DNA from: Methanobrevibacter ruminantium M1 | Lineage (GTDB): Archaea; Methanobacteriota; Methanobacteria; Methanobacteriales; Methanobacteriaceae | Reading direction: 5' to 3' | NCBI RefSeq assembly: GCF_000024185.1 | Contig: NC_013790.1 | Span: forward strand, 2,355,001-2,419,000 | Length of the DNA: 64,000 bases | Made by a program: the position numbers and the translations under genes | Part shown: one piece after another, positions 8,571-17,620 of the stretch | Numbering within the stretch: position 1 is the stretch's first letter | Layout: every line of letters begins with the position of its first letter | Notes under the pieces: model-generated | The model's database searches: none | The model's input: the letters and a program-made list of their open reading frames with translations, nothing else | What the model was told of the DNA's origin: nothing

Positions 8571-10486
8571 GAATTTAAATCATAATTGTAAATATTATCA
8601 TAATAAGTCTCATTCAATTCACCAATTACCCAATTCGGAGCAAATTCTGTTGGAATAGTCAGAATAAGATTATCCATATTGTTTATGACAAAACTGACAT
8701 CGGAACGTGGAACTTCTAAAAGAACCAAATATTCACTATCCAAATCAGCCAGATTTGACATCCTCTCATAATTAGATAACTTTATGCCATAACTATTCAA
8801 ATAATACTCTAAAGCCTTATTATCATCATAAGAATTAAATACAGAGGCTTTAAGAAGCTCTTCAACATCATTTGTATATGAACTGGTATTTTCATAAGGA
8901 TCCGTAAGGTTTCCCTCAACTAAAGTATTGGACTTGCTTATTGAACTGTCTATTACACCGCTATCTTTAGAGCGCAAAATGGCCAATACAGTAGCTCCGC
9001 TTACATCCGGTTCTCCATTTTGTGAAAAACCAGAATCTTCTTCGGGATTTGAATCGACAGGCATTTTAGAAATATCTTCGCCACCACCCAAATCCTCGTT
9101 ATCCTCAGACTGGTTTTCTACAAGCCCTTCTGAAGATTCGTTAAGGGCTGATGAAGACTCAAAATTGGAATCCTCGTCACCACCATAGGAATAATTGTCC
9201 TTTAGGGAATAGATATCAACGATTGAACCTACCGAAATAAGCCCTGCACTTGCCTGAAGCCGTGAAATGGAAACAGGAACGATTATAGTGTCTACCTTTT
9301 CAAATTGAATGTTTGATAGGACTCTTCCGTCATTATCCCCAACAAACTCATTTGCATCCTTGACAGACATAATAAGGTTTTTGTTTTCATCCCCATAAGC
9401 CAGCATGACCCTTCCAAAATTATCCTTGGAAGAGACTATTTTGGATTTATGATAAGTTCTCCAATCCTTCGTCGCATACATTAAAATATCAATCTTCTTT
9501 AGTTCATTTATATCATTTTCAGATTCTATTTGATTTTTTAAAATATATGCATTCTCATGAGCTTCCAATGGACCTTTATAAAGAGTATTTAATTCATTCA
9601 GCTTTGCATTCTTTTCCAAATTTAATTCATCTTGAAATGGTTGGTATACAAAGAAATAAAACATAGATGATGCCAAAACCAAAAATATCAAGATAAAAAC
9701 AATTTTTCCAAAGCGGCTCTTGGAATTGTCATCCTTATTCAAAAGGCCATCTTTAAAATTAAGCAATTTGCTTTTAATACCATTGGATTTAAGGGAAGCT
9801 TTCTTTGAGTGACTGCTCTTAAAATTAGAATCATCTAAATAATCTTTATCAAAATCAGAAAAATCAGAATTACTTAAATAAGCATCACCATTCAAATAGC
9901 CATTATCCAAATCCTTTTTAAAAGAAAAATCAGAATAACTTTCATCCAAATAAGAATCATTTTTATAATTTTCACCATTATTATCTAAATCATTGTTAAA
10001 GCGTTTATCTGCATAATTCCTACTTTTATGAAAATTCCTATTTCTTCCAAATTCATTATTTAAACCATCATTATTATCTAAATCCTCCATATAGCTCGAA
10101 TCTCTGGGATCCTTAAAGTTTCTATCACTTAAATCATCTCCAAAAATATATTTTGCATATCTTTTATCGACTCCATCCAAATCATATGAGTCATCCGCAG
10201 GATGAGTATAAGTCACCCCTTCAGACAAATCACCAACTGGACGAGTATAAGACACACCCTCAGGCAAATCATCCAAATAATCAGAATTGAAAAATCCAGA
10301 ATCAGAGTCTAAATCAGTCGAATTCTTACGTAATGGAGAATTTTCAGGAACTATATATTCAATAGTTGATTTAGACCTTTTATTCTTAGAATTATTCTTC
10401 TTTCGATTTGAATTTCCTTTAATTTTTGGAGATATATTTTTAACCTTAGAAATTCCTTTCTTAAAGGAATTAAATCGATTAGACAT
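8555..10486 (-). CDS. Large single-pass membrane protein with CpaB/SAF-like segment (DUF515-like)
   Basis: About 643 residues from ATG 10486 (MSNRFNSFKKGISK), chosen over a hydrophobic 18-residue upstream extension because GAGGGTTTGGTGAT precedes it. A low-complexity Asn/Asp/Ser/Lys-rich cytoplasmic stretch (about 40-260) includes a tandem peptide (DLPEGVSYTRP then DLSEGVTYTHP). One membrane helix lies at about 262-280. The outer part includes VPVSISRLQASAGLISVGSI then VDIY, which resembles the SAF domain of Flp-pilus CpaB/RcpC proteins, interrupted by an acidic Ser/Asp insert. I believe it belongs to the archaeal DUF515 family. Function is unknown; a surface-filament or envelope role is inference. 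The gene is followed by copies of its own 3-prime end. Confidence 0.7.
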   Translation of the reverse strand: MSNRFNSFKKGISKVKNISPKIKGNSNRKKNNSKNKRSKSTIEYIVPENSPLRKNSTDLDSDSGFFNSDYLDDLPEGVSYTRPVGDLSEGVTYTHPADDSYDLDGVDKRYAKYIFGDDLSDRNFKDPRDSSYMEDLDNNDGLNNEFGRNRNFHKSRNYADKRFNNDLDNNGENYKNDSYLDESYSDFSFKKDLDNGYLNGDAYLSNSDFSDFDKDYLDDSNFKSSHSKKASLKSNGIKSKLLNFKDGLLNKDDNSKSRFGKIVFILIFLVLASSMFYFFVYQPFQDELNLEKNAKLNELNTLYKGPLEAHENAYILKNQIESENDINELKKIDILMYATKDWRTYHKSKIVSSKDNFGRVMLAYGDENKNLIMSVKDANEFVGDNDGRVLSNIQFEKVDTIIVPVSISRLQASAGLISVGSIVDIYSLKDNYSYGGDEDSNFESSSALNESSEGLVENQSEDNEDLGGGEDISKMPVDSNPEEDSGFSQNGEPDVSGATVLAILRSKDSGVIDSSISKSNTLVEGNLTDPYENTSSYTNDVEELLKASVFNSYDDNKALEYYLNSYGIKLSNYERMSNLADLDSEYLVLLEVPRSDVSFVINNMDNLILTIPTEFAPNWVIGELNETYYDNIYNYDLNSSSFI

Positions 10487-10727
10487 ATCACCAAACCCTC
10501 TGAAATGAGATAAAAACAGTAGAAAAAAGGGCAAAAACAAAATGTGGAATAGTAAAAAATAGATAAAATAAAAAAGAGAATAAAGAAAGATATTTTAAAA
10601 AATAAAGTTAAATATTGGCTAATAAGCAAATATCATAAAATAAAGTTAATTAAACTTAAAAGTTAAAAATTTGCTAAAATAAAGTGAAATAATTAAATAG
10701 CAAATATACTATTTGAAAAGAAGAAGA

Positions 10728-11672
10728 TTATTCTACTTCTTCCACTATTTCTGCTTCTTTAACTTCTTTTTCTTCTTTTTCCTTTTCCTCTTCAGCATCT
10801 TCTTTAAGACCAACATCCAAATCCTCATTGGAGATTTGATTGATGGTATCTTTCATGTTCTTAAAGACGTCCTTTACATTAGTAACAGAACTGCTGACCT
10901 TGCTTTCGGTAATCTCCCTAACATTGCTTACCTTATCACTGGCCTTATCCCTATCAAATGTCATGTCATCATCAATAAAGAACTCTAGGAATGTCATGAA
11001 CATGTAAACCAATGCTAAAACAAACAATACTAAAGCAGGAAGGTTAATAGGTCCAATAAATACTTGTATTGGCAAAATCAACAATAAGATCATTAGCGCT
11101 CCAAGACCAATAAGATAATAGTTATCCACTTTAGGATATCTGATTGTGCTTATCATTAAAAATGAAGCAAGCAACATCAAGACAGCTGCAACAGCAATAT
11201 TAAATAATCCGCTTAAATAATAGGTAACCAATATTATGGCTGTTGCCGGAATTGGAAGGCCTACAAATCCCCTATAATTGATTTTATCAGCTATCACATT
11301 GTATCTGGTCAGCCTTAAAAGACCGCAAACTAAAGTAATCATACATACAATAGCTATCAGATATCCGGCCCAAGATGAAATGCTTGAACCTATGGAGTAT
11401 AATATAGCCATAGGAGCTGCACCAAAGGATACAATGTCTGCTAAAGAATCTATATTCATACCAAATCCTAACGGATCCACACGATTAAGTTTTCTAGAAA
11501 CCCATCCATCTACAGAGTCAAAAACAACTGCAAGAAGGATACATAGACTTGCATATATTAAATTGTTATCAATAACCATTAAAATAGCTAAGAATCCAAA
11601 TGCTATGTTTAAAATTGAAATAGCATCAGATACTGCTAAAAAATATCCCATTCCAACACTTTTTAATCTCAT
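10728..11672 (-). CDS. pssA: Archaetidylserine synthase (CDP-alcohol phosphotransferase)
   Basis: Transfers a CDP-activated archaeol to L-serine, giving archaetidylserine for the membrane. The CDP-alcohol phosphatidyltransferase signature is visible as DSVDGWVSRKLNR followed by GFGMNIDSLAD (D-x2-DG-x2-SR ... G-x3-D-x3-D). Ser replaces the usual Ala before Arg. About seven hydrophobic helices follow. The last 85 residues are a charged tail ending in a Glu/Lys-rich run, longer than in most family members. TTGGAGTC precedes the ATG. The serine acceptor is inferred from the archaeal family, not from a residue I can point to. Confidence 0.85.
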   Translation of the reverse strand: MRLKSVGMGYFLAVSDAISILNIAFGFLAILMVIDNNLIYASLCILLAVVFDSVDGWVSRKLNRVDPLGFGMNIDSLADIVSFGAAPMAILYSIGSSISSWAGYLIAIVCMITLVCGLLRLTRYNVIADKINYRGFVGLPIPATAIILVTYYLSGLFNIAVAAVLMLLASFLMISTIRYPKVDNYYLIGLGALMILLLILPIQVFIGPINLPALVLFVLALVYMFMTFLEFFIDDDMTFDRDKASDKVSNVREITESKVSSSVTNVKDVFKNMKDTINQISNEDLDVGLKEDAEEEKEKEEKEVKEAEIVEEVE

Positions 11673-12386
11673 AATTTGACTCCAATATTACTTTAAACAA
11701 ACTCCTTTATTAATTTTTCTAAAAAACTAATACAATAATCTTAATTTAAATATAAGTTACAATATGATATTAATATTAACATCAAATAGTAACCATAAGC
11801 TTATATCCATTTTACGATCCCATCAATTTAATTAGCTTAAATCAAAATTGATTTAAGTTCGTAACAATTTAGCATTTTAAAATCAAAATTGACTTGAACT
11901 TAAAACAATTTACCACTTTAAAATCAAAATTGACCTGAGCGTGTAAAACTTTTTAAATTCATAAAAAATCTTAATAAATTTAATCAATTATTTAAAAAAT
12001 AGATATAAAATTTATTACTTAATTATTTATGTAATTTATTACTATTTAATTTATTCTATTTTTAAGCCTTGAAATATTAAGTTTTTTGTAAAAATCTTAA
12101 AAAAATAGGGTGGAAAAATCCAATTTTTTATGAAAAATTAAAAAACTTAGACTAAAAAAAATTAAAATTTTATTTAAATATTAAACCACTTAAAAGAAAA
12201 ATTTCTAAGATAAAAATTAATAAAAATCCTCCGAAGCCATTAAAATAGAAAAACAATTACGCCACCAATCAAACAAAACAAAATTTTATATTATAATAAA
12301 GATAAAAATTAAAACATAAAAGATAATAATGTAAGGATTTTAATAATTTAAAATTTAATAGGCAAATTCCTTTTAGATGTGTTTAT
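11673..12386. other. 714-bp gene-free region containing a 41-bp phased repeat
   Basis: Divergent spacer between archaetidylserine synthase and the Lys-tailed protein. Its left half holds the 41-bp repeats at 11840-11955. The right half (11960-12386) is AT-rich with no open frame, RNA-like GC island or hairpin that I would call. Confidence 0.5.
11840..11955. promoter_or_regulatory. Phased CAA-N2-TTG array, 41-bp repeat unit
   Basis: AATCAAAATTG occurs at 11840, 11881 and 11922, exactly 41 bp apart. Between these sites lie the related CAATTTAG at 11865 and CAATTTAC at 11906. Core-to-core steps are therefore 22, 19, 22 and 19 bp. The first core extends to a 6-2-6 palindrome AATCAA-AA-TTGATT. 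The bases between cores drift more than the cores themselves. This is seen directly; a role as binding sites of a DNA-bending or regulatory protein is inference. Confidence 0.6.
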
Positions 12387-13238
12387 ATGATTGAAGAGAG
12401 AATACAGATTCTTAGAAGAGCTGCTCAAATCTCCACCGAAGATCGGGAGGAGAAGGTATGGTGTGTCATAGCGGGAAATGACAGATTAGTCGATGATATA
12501 GCCTACAATGCAATCACCCGCCAAGGACAGAGTCCAGATTATCCTTTAGGAGAAAATGTTTCAATTACTTCAAAGCATTCATATAAGAAGTTCGATTGCA
12601 TCATGCTTAAGGGAGAAACCTTAAAAATAAGGGAATTGAAGAATAAAACCCATGAAGAAGGGGGAGCCTCTTTGCAAATCACCACAACATCCCTTGAAAG
12701 GCAGCCAAACTTATTGGTTGTAATAGGTCCCGAAGAGAGCATGAAACGTTTTGTTGGTCAGACAAGCAGACAAGAGGTTAAGATTGATATCTTGCTAGAA
12801 GATCACACCACAGGATTTATCAAATCCGAACCGAAGTCAACAAAGATTCCAAAGTTCTTAAAAAACTTTTTCAATCCAATCATAGAATCAAGCGAAGTCA
12901 TCCTATCTGTTCTATTGATTTCAGTTAAGGATGAAGGAGATATTGATAAGGTAAAAGGAATCAGCCAAGAAAACAGCTTATTTGGAATTGATTTAAAATC
13001 AACAATTCAAGATAAGGAAATAGCTAGGCTGAAAGAAAGAAAAGCAAGAGAAAAGGCTAAAAAAGAGGAAGCTGAAAAGAAAGAAAAAGAAGAAAAAGAA
13101 AAAGCCAAAAAAGAATCCGAAAAGAAAGAAAAAGAAGAAAAAGAAAAAGCTAAAAAAGAAGAAAGTAAAGAAGATAAAAAAGAAATTGAAAAAGGAGAAA
13201 CTAAAGAAGATAAAAAAGAAGAAGATAAAAAAGATTAA
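12387..13238 (+). CDS. Uncharacterised methanogen protein with long Lys/Glu tail
   Basis: A 283-residue protein with no membrane segment. The first 215 residues look globular (MIEERIQILRRAAQIS, WCVIAGNDRLVDDIAYNAI, LLVVIGPEESMKRFVG). The last 70 residues are almost only Lys and Glu, with a near-perfect duplicated 19-residue block (EKKEKEEKEKAKKE twice) that would form a charged helix. I think the globular part matches a methanobacterial family of unknown function (possibly DUF2120) but cannot confirm that. The ribosome site before ATG is weak. A phased repeat array lies about 430 bp upstream. Confidence 0.65.
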   Translation: MIEERIQILRRAAQISTEDREEKVWCVIAGNDRLVDDIAYNAITRQGQSPDYPLGENVSITSKHSYKKFDCIMLKGETLKIRELKNKTHEEGGASLQITTTSLERQPNLLVVIGPEESMKRFVGQTSRQEVKIDILLEDHTTGFIKSEPKSTKIPKFLKNFFNPIIESSEVILSVLLISVKDEGDIDKVKGISQENSLFGIDLKSTIQDKEIARLKERKAREKAKKEEAEKKEKEEKEKAKKESEKKEKEEKEKAKKEESKEDKKEIEKGETKEDKKEEDKKD

Positions 13239-13599
13239 ATCTAAAACTTATTTTAAAACTTAAATTATACTCCTTCTTAAAGAAGCAATAAAAGCACCAC
13301 CTTTTAAAAACATCAAGCACCTACAAAATCCATCTTTTAAAAATATTATAAATTAAACATTCGCCAATAAAAGATTTAAAAAAATATCGAATAAAATATT
13401 AAAAATATTTCAAAAATAGTAAAATTATACAAAAACTTATTATTAATAAAAATAATAAATATATAATTATTATAACTTACATCAATCAATTTTTAAATAT
13501 TTTAAATTAAAATGAAATTTTCATTAAAGAAATTTCTGAATTTAAATATAAAAAATTGAAAAGAAAATTTAATATTATTTTAATTATGGAGGAATAACC
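13239..13599. other. AT-rich spacer and leader upstream of mreB
   Basis: 361 bp with no gene. Candidate mreB promoter TTTAAATATAAAA lies at about 13543-13555, some 45 bp before the start codon, and GGAGG at 13588-13592. The rest is featureless A/T, with only a weak CTTC/GAAG stem at about 13272-13284. Confidence 0.45.
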
Positions 13600-14670
13600 T
13601 TGAGTATTTTTGGAAATGAAGACGCTATTGAAATTGAACCAACTAGAGTCGTAAAAAATAGTTTAGGTATTGACTTAGGTACCTTAAACACTGTAATTGC
13701 AAAACCATCTGGAGACAAATTTGACTTATATCAAATTCCTTCAGTAGTTGCAGTCAAAAGAGATGATCCTACTGCTGTTCTTGCAGTTGGAGAAGAAGCT
13801 AAAAAAATGTTAGGAAGAACTCCTGAAGACATCATTGCTGTAAGGCCACTTAAAAAAGGTGTAATTGAAAACATTGCACAGGCACAAGCCTTGCTCATTA
13901 GAGCAATGGAAATAGGCATTAACGAAGGAGAAACTGTAGAAAGAATAGTAATCGGAATTCCTGGAGACTCTTCTGAAGTTGAAAAGAATGCTGCAGAAGA
14001 AATCGGTAGAAAAGCAGGTGCTGAATATGTTTTAGTCATCAGCGAAGGATTGGCTGCAGCTATCGGTGCAGGATTACCTATTGCAGAACCTATGGGAACC
14101 ATGGTTTTAGACATTGGAGCAGGATCCACCGACATCGTTGTCATTTCCCTTGGAGGAATCAATGACATAGAAACAGTAAGATGCGGAGGAGACGACATCG
14201 ACAATAGAATCGTCGAATTGATTGAAGAAAAATACAATGTTGCAATAAGCATCCACGATGCAGAAGCCGCTAAAATCGAAGTGGGTATGGTACACTGCAG
14301 TGAAGAGTTTGAAAACTTGAATTATGAAGTAATCGGAAAATCCTTAGAAACCAACAGACCTAAAAAGGTCGTTATCGATTCCATGCTAGTTGCAGATGCA
14401 GCTGAACCAATCATTAAACAAGTAATCGGCGGATTAAACCTCATCTTAGAAAGATTACCAGCTGAATTAATGATGGGAATCTATAACAACACCGTTGCAG
14501 TCGGAGGAAGTTCCAGATTAAGAGGAATCAAAGAAAGAATCTTTGATGAATCTGAAATCCCTATTAAAATTTCCGATGACCCAATGACAGTAGTAGCTAA
14601 AGGAACTGCTATTGTTGCTGCCGAACCATTAGCTTTAGAACCTGAAGTACGTTTAAAAGCTATGAAATAA
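13600..14670 (+). CDS. mreB: MreB-like actin-family cell-shape protein
   Basis: Actin-fold ATPase forming filaments that guide wall synthesis; in Methanobacteriales it is presumed to organise pseudomurein growth. The 356-residue protein has the phosphate-1 loop GIDLGTLNTVIA near residue 23. It also has VRPLKKGVI, IPGDSSEVEKNAAEEIGRKA, phosphate-2 MVLDIGAGSTDIVVISLGGI, and AVGGSSRLRGIKERI in the adenosine region. A 16-residue N-terminal extension precedes the first strand. The start is TTG at 13600, fixed by GGAGG 7 nt upstream. It is monocistronic, and an inverted repeat at 14755-14779 may end the transcript. Confidence 0.92.
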   Translation: MSIFGNEDAIEIEPTRVVKNSLGIDLGTLNTVIAKPSGDKFDLYQIPSVVAVKRDDPTAVLAVGEEAKKMLGRTPEDIIAVRPLKKGVIENIAQAQALLIRAMEIGINEGETVERIVIGIPGDSSEVEKNAAEEIGRKAGAEYVLVISEGLAAAIGAGLPIAEPMGTMVLDIGAGSTDIVVISLGGINDIETVRCGGDDIDNRIVELIEEKYNVAISIHDAEAAKIEVGMVHCSEEFENLNYEVIGKSLETNRPKKVVIDSMLVADAAEPIIKQVIGGLNLILERLPAELMMGIYNNTVAVGGSSRLRGIKERIFDESEIPIKISDDPMTVVAKGTAIVAAEPLALEPEVRLKAMK

Positions 14671-14975
14671 GTAAAAGTCATTGAAATTATAATTAAATTA
14701 ATTTTTAATCAATTAATGATTTTATACAATTTCAAGGCGCTTTTTCTAAAATACTATGAATTGTTTTATACAATTCATAATATTCCTTTATTTACACCAC
14801 TACCACCTAATTAAACTATTTTTTATTAAAACAATTCTAAAATAACTATTTTTATCAAAATAAGCTTTCACAATAAATAAACTAATAAAATAAGAACACT
14901 TATTATCAATAAACTTTACAACAATTAAAATAATAAAAAAAACAATTTTTATTCTGTATTTAAAAACAAAAAGAA
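14671..14975. other. Spacer between convergent mreB and antitoxin-like gene
   Basis: 305 bp, AT-rich. It holds the inverted repeat listed at 14755-14779 and otherwise nothing I can assign. Confidence 0.45.
14755..14779. terminator. 10-bp stem inverted repeat behind mreB
   Basis: TATGAATTGT (14755-14764) and ACAATTCATA (14770-14779) are perfect complements around a 5-base loop. It is the only strong hairpin in the convergent spacer behind mreB, which favours a terminator or RNA-end function. A T-rich stretch follows. An operator is the alternative. Confidence 0.5.
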
Positions 14976-15215
14976 TTAGTTTTTTCCAAAGAATTTTAAA
15001 TCAACCTTTCTAATGCCTTCATAATCCCCATTTTCAAAATATTTAATCCTTTCATTATAAAAATCAGCTTCAGCATCACTCAATTCATCAAAATAGCTAT
15101 TTTCATAAACATCTATCAATCTAGCAATAAGATCATTATAATTTTCAGATTCTAAAGCCAAAAGAGATAATCTGTTATAGACTTCTTCACTTAAATAAAT
15201 TGTTTTCATATCCAT
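14976..15215 (-). CDS. VapB/RelB-like antitoxin, orphan
   Basis: A 79-residue acidic protein beginning MDMKTIYLSEEVYNRLSLLA, the ribbon-helix-helix style N-terminus of many archaeal VapB-type antitoxins, followed by a helical acidic C-terminus ending VDLKFFGKN. GGGGG lies 8 nt before the ATG. The expected partner (a PIN-domain VapC or RelE toxin) is not adjacent: next come a phased-repeat spacer and rnhB. It may be an orphan or act on a toxin elsewhere. Confidence 0.62.
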   Translation of the reverse strand: MDMKTIYLSEEVYNRLSLLALESENYNDLIARLIDVYENSYFDELSDAEADFYNERIKYFENGDYEGIRKVDLKFFGKN

Positions 15216-15568
15216 AAAAAGACCCCCTAAAAAAGTATTATATATTAATATAAATCTTGTAATTATTATAATTGTTGAAAAATAACAAAATTTAACACAC
15301 TCAAATCAAAATTGACCTAACCCTAATAAAAATCCCTAAAAAAACACCAAAGTTTAACACACCAAAATCAAAATTGTTTCAATATTAAAGCAATTTTGAT
15401 GTGAGAAAAGTGAGAAAATCCCCCAATTTACAAAAGTATTTAAGAAAGAAATAATTAAGTATTAACAAAAAAGATTTAAAAATTTTCACACCCTTGATTT
15501 AATTTTAATAAAATCATTTTAAATCTTAAAAATAAAAATAAGAAATAAAATCAAAGGAAAGTAAGTAA
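15216..15568. other. Divergent spacer with a second phased CAA-N2-TTG array
   Basis: 353 bp between the antitoxin-like gene and rnhB. The repeat array at 15283-15400 occupies the centre. The remainder is AT-rich and should contain promoters for both flanking genes. Confidence 0.45.
15283..15400. promoter_or_regulatory. Phased CAA-N2-TTG array with 62-bp direct repeat
   Basis: Cores start at 15286 (CAAAATTT), 15307 (CAAAATTG), 15348 (CAAAGTTT), 15369 (CAAAATTG), 15380 (CAATATTA) and 15391 (CAATTTTG). Spacings are 21, 41, 21, 11 and 11 bp, all close to whole helical turns. A 62-bp direct repeat underlies it: CAAAATTTAACACAC at 15286 recurs as CAAAGTTTAACACAC at 15348, each followed by AAATCAAAATTG. 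It is the same motif as the arrays near 11840 and 42284. Confidence 0.55.
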
Positions 15569-16228
15569 ATGAACACACTAGGATTAGATGAAGCAGGTAG
15601 AGGTCCCGTTCTTGGACCAATGGTAGTAGCCGGAATAGTCATACCTGAAAAGAAAGAAAAGATAATAGAAAGAATGGGAGTGAAGGATTCCAAAAGGATT
15701 ACCCCAAAAAGAAGGGCTGTGCTCTATAGAAAACTAACCAGAATGTTTGATTATGAAACTGTGGAAATCAGTGCAAAGGACATTGATCTATTAAGGGCAA
15801 AAGGAGTAAACCTCAACCAGATTGAAAAGTTGGCCATGATGAGAATCATTGCAAAGCTTAAGGCCGACACCATAATCATAGATTCCCTTGACATAAAGGA
15901 AGGAAGGCTAGAGGAAGAGATGCAAAATTTTGTTGGAGAAGGCTCAAAGGTAATTGCAGAGCATAAGGCAGATGACAAATATATAGTTGTAGGAGCCGCT
16001 TCAATCATAGCCAAAACAAAAAGGGATGAAATAATCAACCAAATCAATAAGGAATACATAAGGTCCACTGGAAACAAGGATGGAATCGGTTCCGGATACC
16101 CAAGCGATCCAAAGACAAAGAACTTCCTTAAAAACTACAAATACGATGAAATGCCAGACTTTGTTAGAAGAAGCTGGGGAACTGTTCAAAGAATAAAAGA
16201 AGCTGAAGAAGCTGAAAAATCATTGTAA
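15569..16228 (+). CDS. rnhB: Ribonuclease HII
   Basis: Cleaves the RNA strand of RNA-DNA hybrids and removes misincorporated ribonucleotides. The 219-residue protein opens MNTLGLDEAGRGPVLGPMVV with the first catalytic Asp-Glu (DEAGRGP). DSLD (about residue 109) and the basic HKADDKYIVVGAASIIAKTK stretch follow, then the C-terminal GSGYPSDPKT. This is the standard archaeal length. A phased array lies in the upstream spacer. Confidence 0.95.
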   Translation: MNTLGLDEAGRGPVLGPMVVAGIVIPEKKEKIIERMGVKDSKRITPKRRAVLYRKLTRMFDYETVEISAKDIDLLRAKGVNLNQIEKLAMMRIIAKLKADTIIIDSLDIKEGRLEEEMQNFVGEGSKVIAEHKADDKYIVVGAASIIAKTKRDEIINQINKEYIRSTGNKDGIGSGYPSDPKTKNFLKNYKYDEMPDFVRRSWGTVQRIKEAEEAEKSL

Positions 16229-16420
16229 AATCAAATGATTGATCTAATCCTAAAAAGATAATAGAAAAAATCTTAAAATTAGACGAAAATAGAAGGATTT
16301 TTCACAAAAAATAGAAAAAACTAAAAAAAAGAAACTGAAAAAATAGAAGAAATAGTTAAAAAAGAAAAAACTAAAAAAAGAACAAAAAATATTAAAAAAT
16401 AAAAAAAACTAAAAAAAGAA

Positions 16421-17038
16421 TTATTCTGGATTTAATCCAGAAATATTCCATTTTCCATCAAAGATTGCTGCAACTGAACATACAGGATTTTCAAACTCAG
16501 CAAATGCACCTTCATCAAAGATAAACTTGCATGCATCATCTGGAGTTTCGGCAGAATATACAACATCTTCCGGACTGTTCTTTTCATAAGTGGAAATGAA
16601 TTGAGCACCCTCATCAATCTTTTCAACCAATATCTTACTGTCAGTTACAATACCAATATATGCTTCAAAATCATCTCCACCTTTAACCACTGCAGCAATT
16701 CTAGGAGTGTTATAATCGTCCTTTTCATAATCCAAGGTAATCAAGGAATATGCCATTGCATCACGAATATTCATACCAATGGATATCTTATCTGCAATCG
16801 GATTGGTCTGTGAACCATTTGAGATAATTGCAATATCTCCTACAGTTTTTATACAGTCATAAGCAATATAAGAGTTTTTAAAAATGTCCTTTTCAAAGCC
16901 TTCCTTTGGAATGATAGCCGCTTCATCTTCAAGAACCTTTACCTGTCTGTTTGGAAAAGATCTGCTTGAAACTCTATAAGCTACAAAAGGCTTGCCATCT
17001 TCTGTTTTACCTGCTGAAATAATTCTTCCTAAATACAT
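16421..17038 (-). CDS. purO: IMP cyclohydrolase, archaeal PurO type
   Basis: Closes the purine ring, converting FAICAR to IMP in the last step of archaeal de novo purine synthesis. The 205-residue protein starts [20 protein letters not shown] and has [15 protein letters not shown] and the internal [12 protein letters not shown], typical of PurO. Length fits. It is followed by simple A-rich DNA (16229-16420) and preceded by exbD about 130 bp away with a small hairpin (AACTC/GAGTT near 17074-17088) between them. Confidence 0.93.
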   Translation of the reverse strand: MYLGRIISAGKTEDGKPFVAYRVSSRSFPNRQVKVLEDEAAIIPKEGFEKDIFKNSYIAYDCIKTVGDIAIISNGSQTNPIADKISIGMNIRDAMAYSLITLDYEKDDYNTPRIAAVVKGGDDFEAYIGIVTDSKILVEKIDEGAQFISTYEKNSPEDVVYSAETPDDACKFIFDEGAFAEFENPVCSVAAIFDGKWNISGLNPE

Positions 17039-17171
17039 TTTATAACCCCAAAACTTTAATAAATAAGAAAAAACTCTAAAAGAGTTAAAAAAATAAATAA
17101 AACTCCAAAGAGCATAAAAATGCCCTAAGAGTTAAAAAAATTAAAAAAATAAAAAAAAGAATAAATTTAAA

Positions 17172-17573
17172 CTACTCTGGCGTGTGAACCGCTTCTTGCG
17201 GACTCATACCTGGAGGCGCTTTAATAATTATCGCATGTTCACTCGTTTTAATCTGAACATCTCCCTGGTCAAGGACTCTTGCATGCACACCAATTGCATT
17301 TCCCTTAATCTCAGAGGACATATCCACACCATCTACAGTAACTTTCTGCAAACCGGCAACAGGAATCAAATAATACTCCGCATCACCAGTAGTGTCCGTC
17401 ATATTCGGCTTTCCAGAACCTGAACCATTATCATCAACTGTAGCAGCTCCAAAGGTACTTGTAACCACTAAAAATATAAGCAATGTAAATAAAATGTCAA
17501 TGAAAGGAACCAGTTTGATTTCAGGTTCGTCCTGTCTAAGCTTTTCCTTATGACGCTTAATGTCAATTGCCAT
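17172..17573 (-). CDS. exbD: ExbD/TolR-family proton-channel partner protein
   Basis: A 133-residue protein with a short charged cytoplasmic N-terminus and one membrane helix (IKLVPFIDILFTLLIFLVVT, about residues 19-38). The helix carries the functional Asp of the family (PFIDILF). A small periplasm-side domain follows. Paired with the ExbB/TolQ-like gene 47 bp upstream. Such pairs convert ion-motive force to mechanical work at the envelope. The acceptor protein (TonB or TolA in bacteria) is not seen. Confidence 0.88.
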   Translation of the reverse strand: MAIDIKRHKEKLRQDEPEIKLVPFIDILFTLLIFLVVTSTFGAATVDDNGSGSGKPNMTDTTGDAEYYLIPVAGLQKVTVDGVDMSSEIKGNAIGVHARVLDQGDVQIKTSEHAIIIKAPPGMSPQEAVHTPE

Positions 17574-17620
17574 CTAATCACCATCTTTTCCGAATAAGCC
17601 TTTTAGAAACTAGAAATCGC

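Noticed and set aside
16229-16420. A-run-rich stretch as a possible RNA gene
   Set aside because: Built of short AAAACTAAAAAA-type simple sequence with no stable fold.
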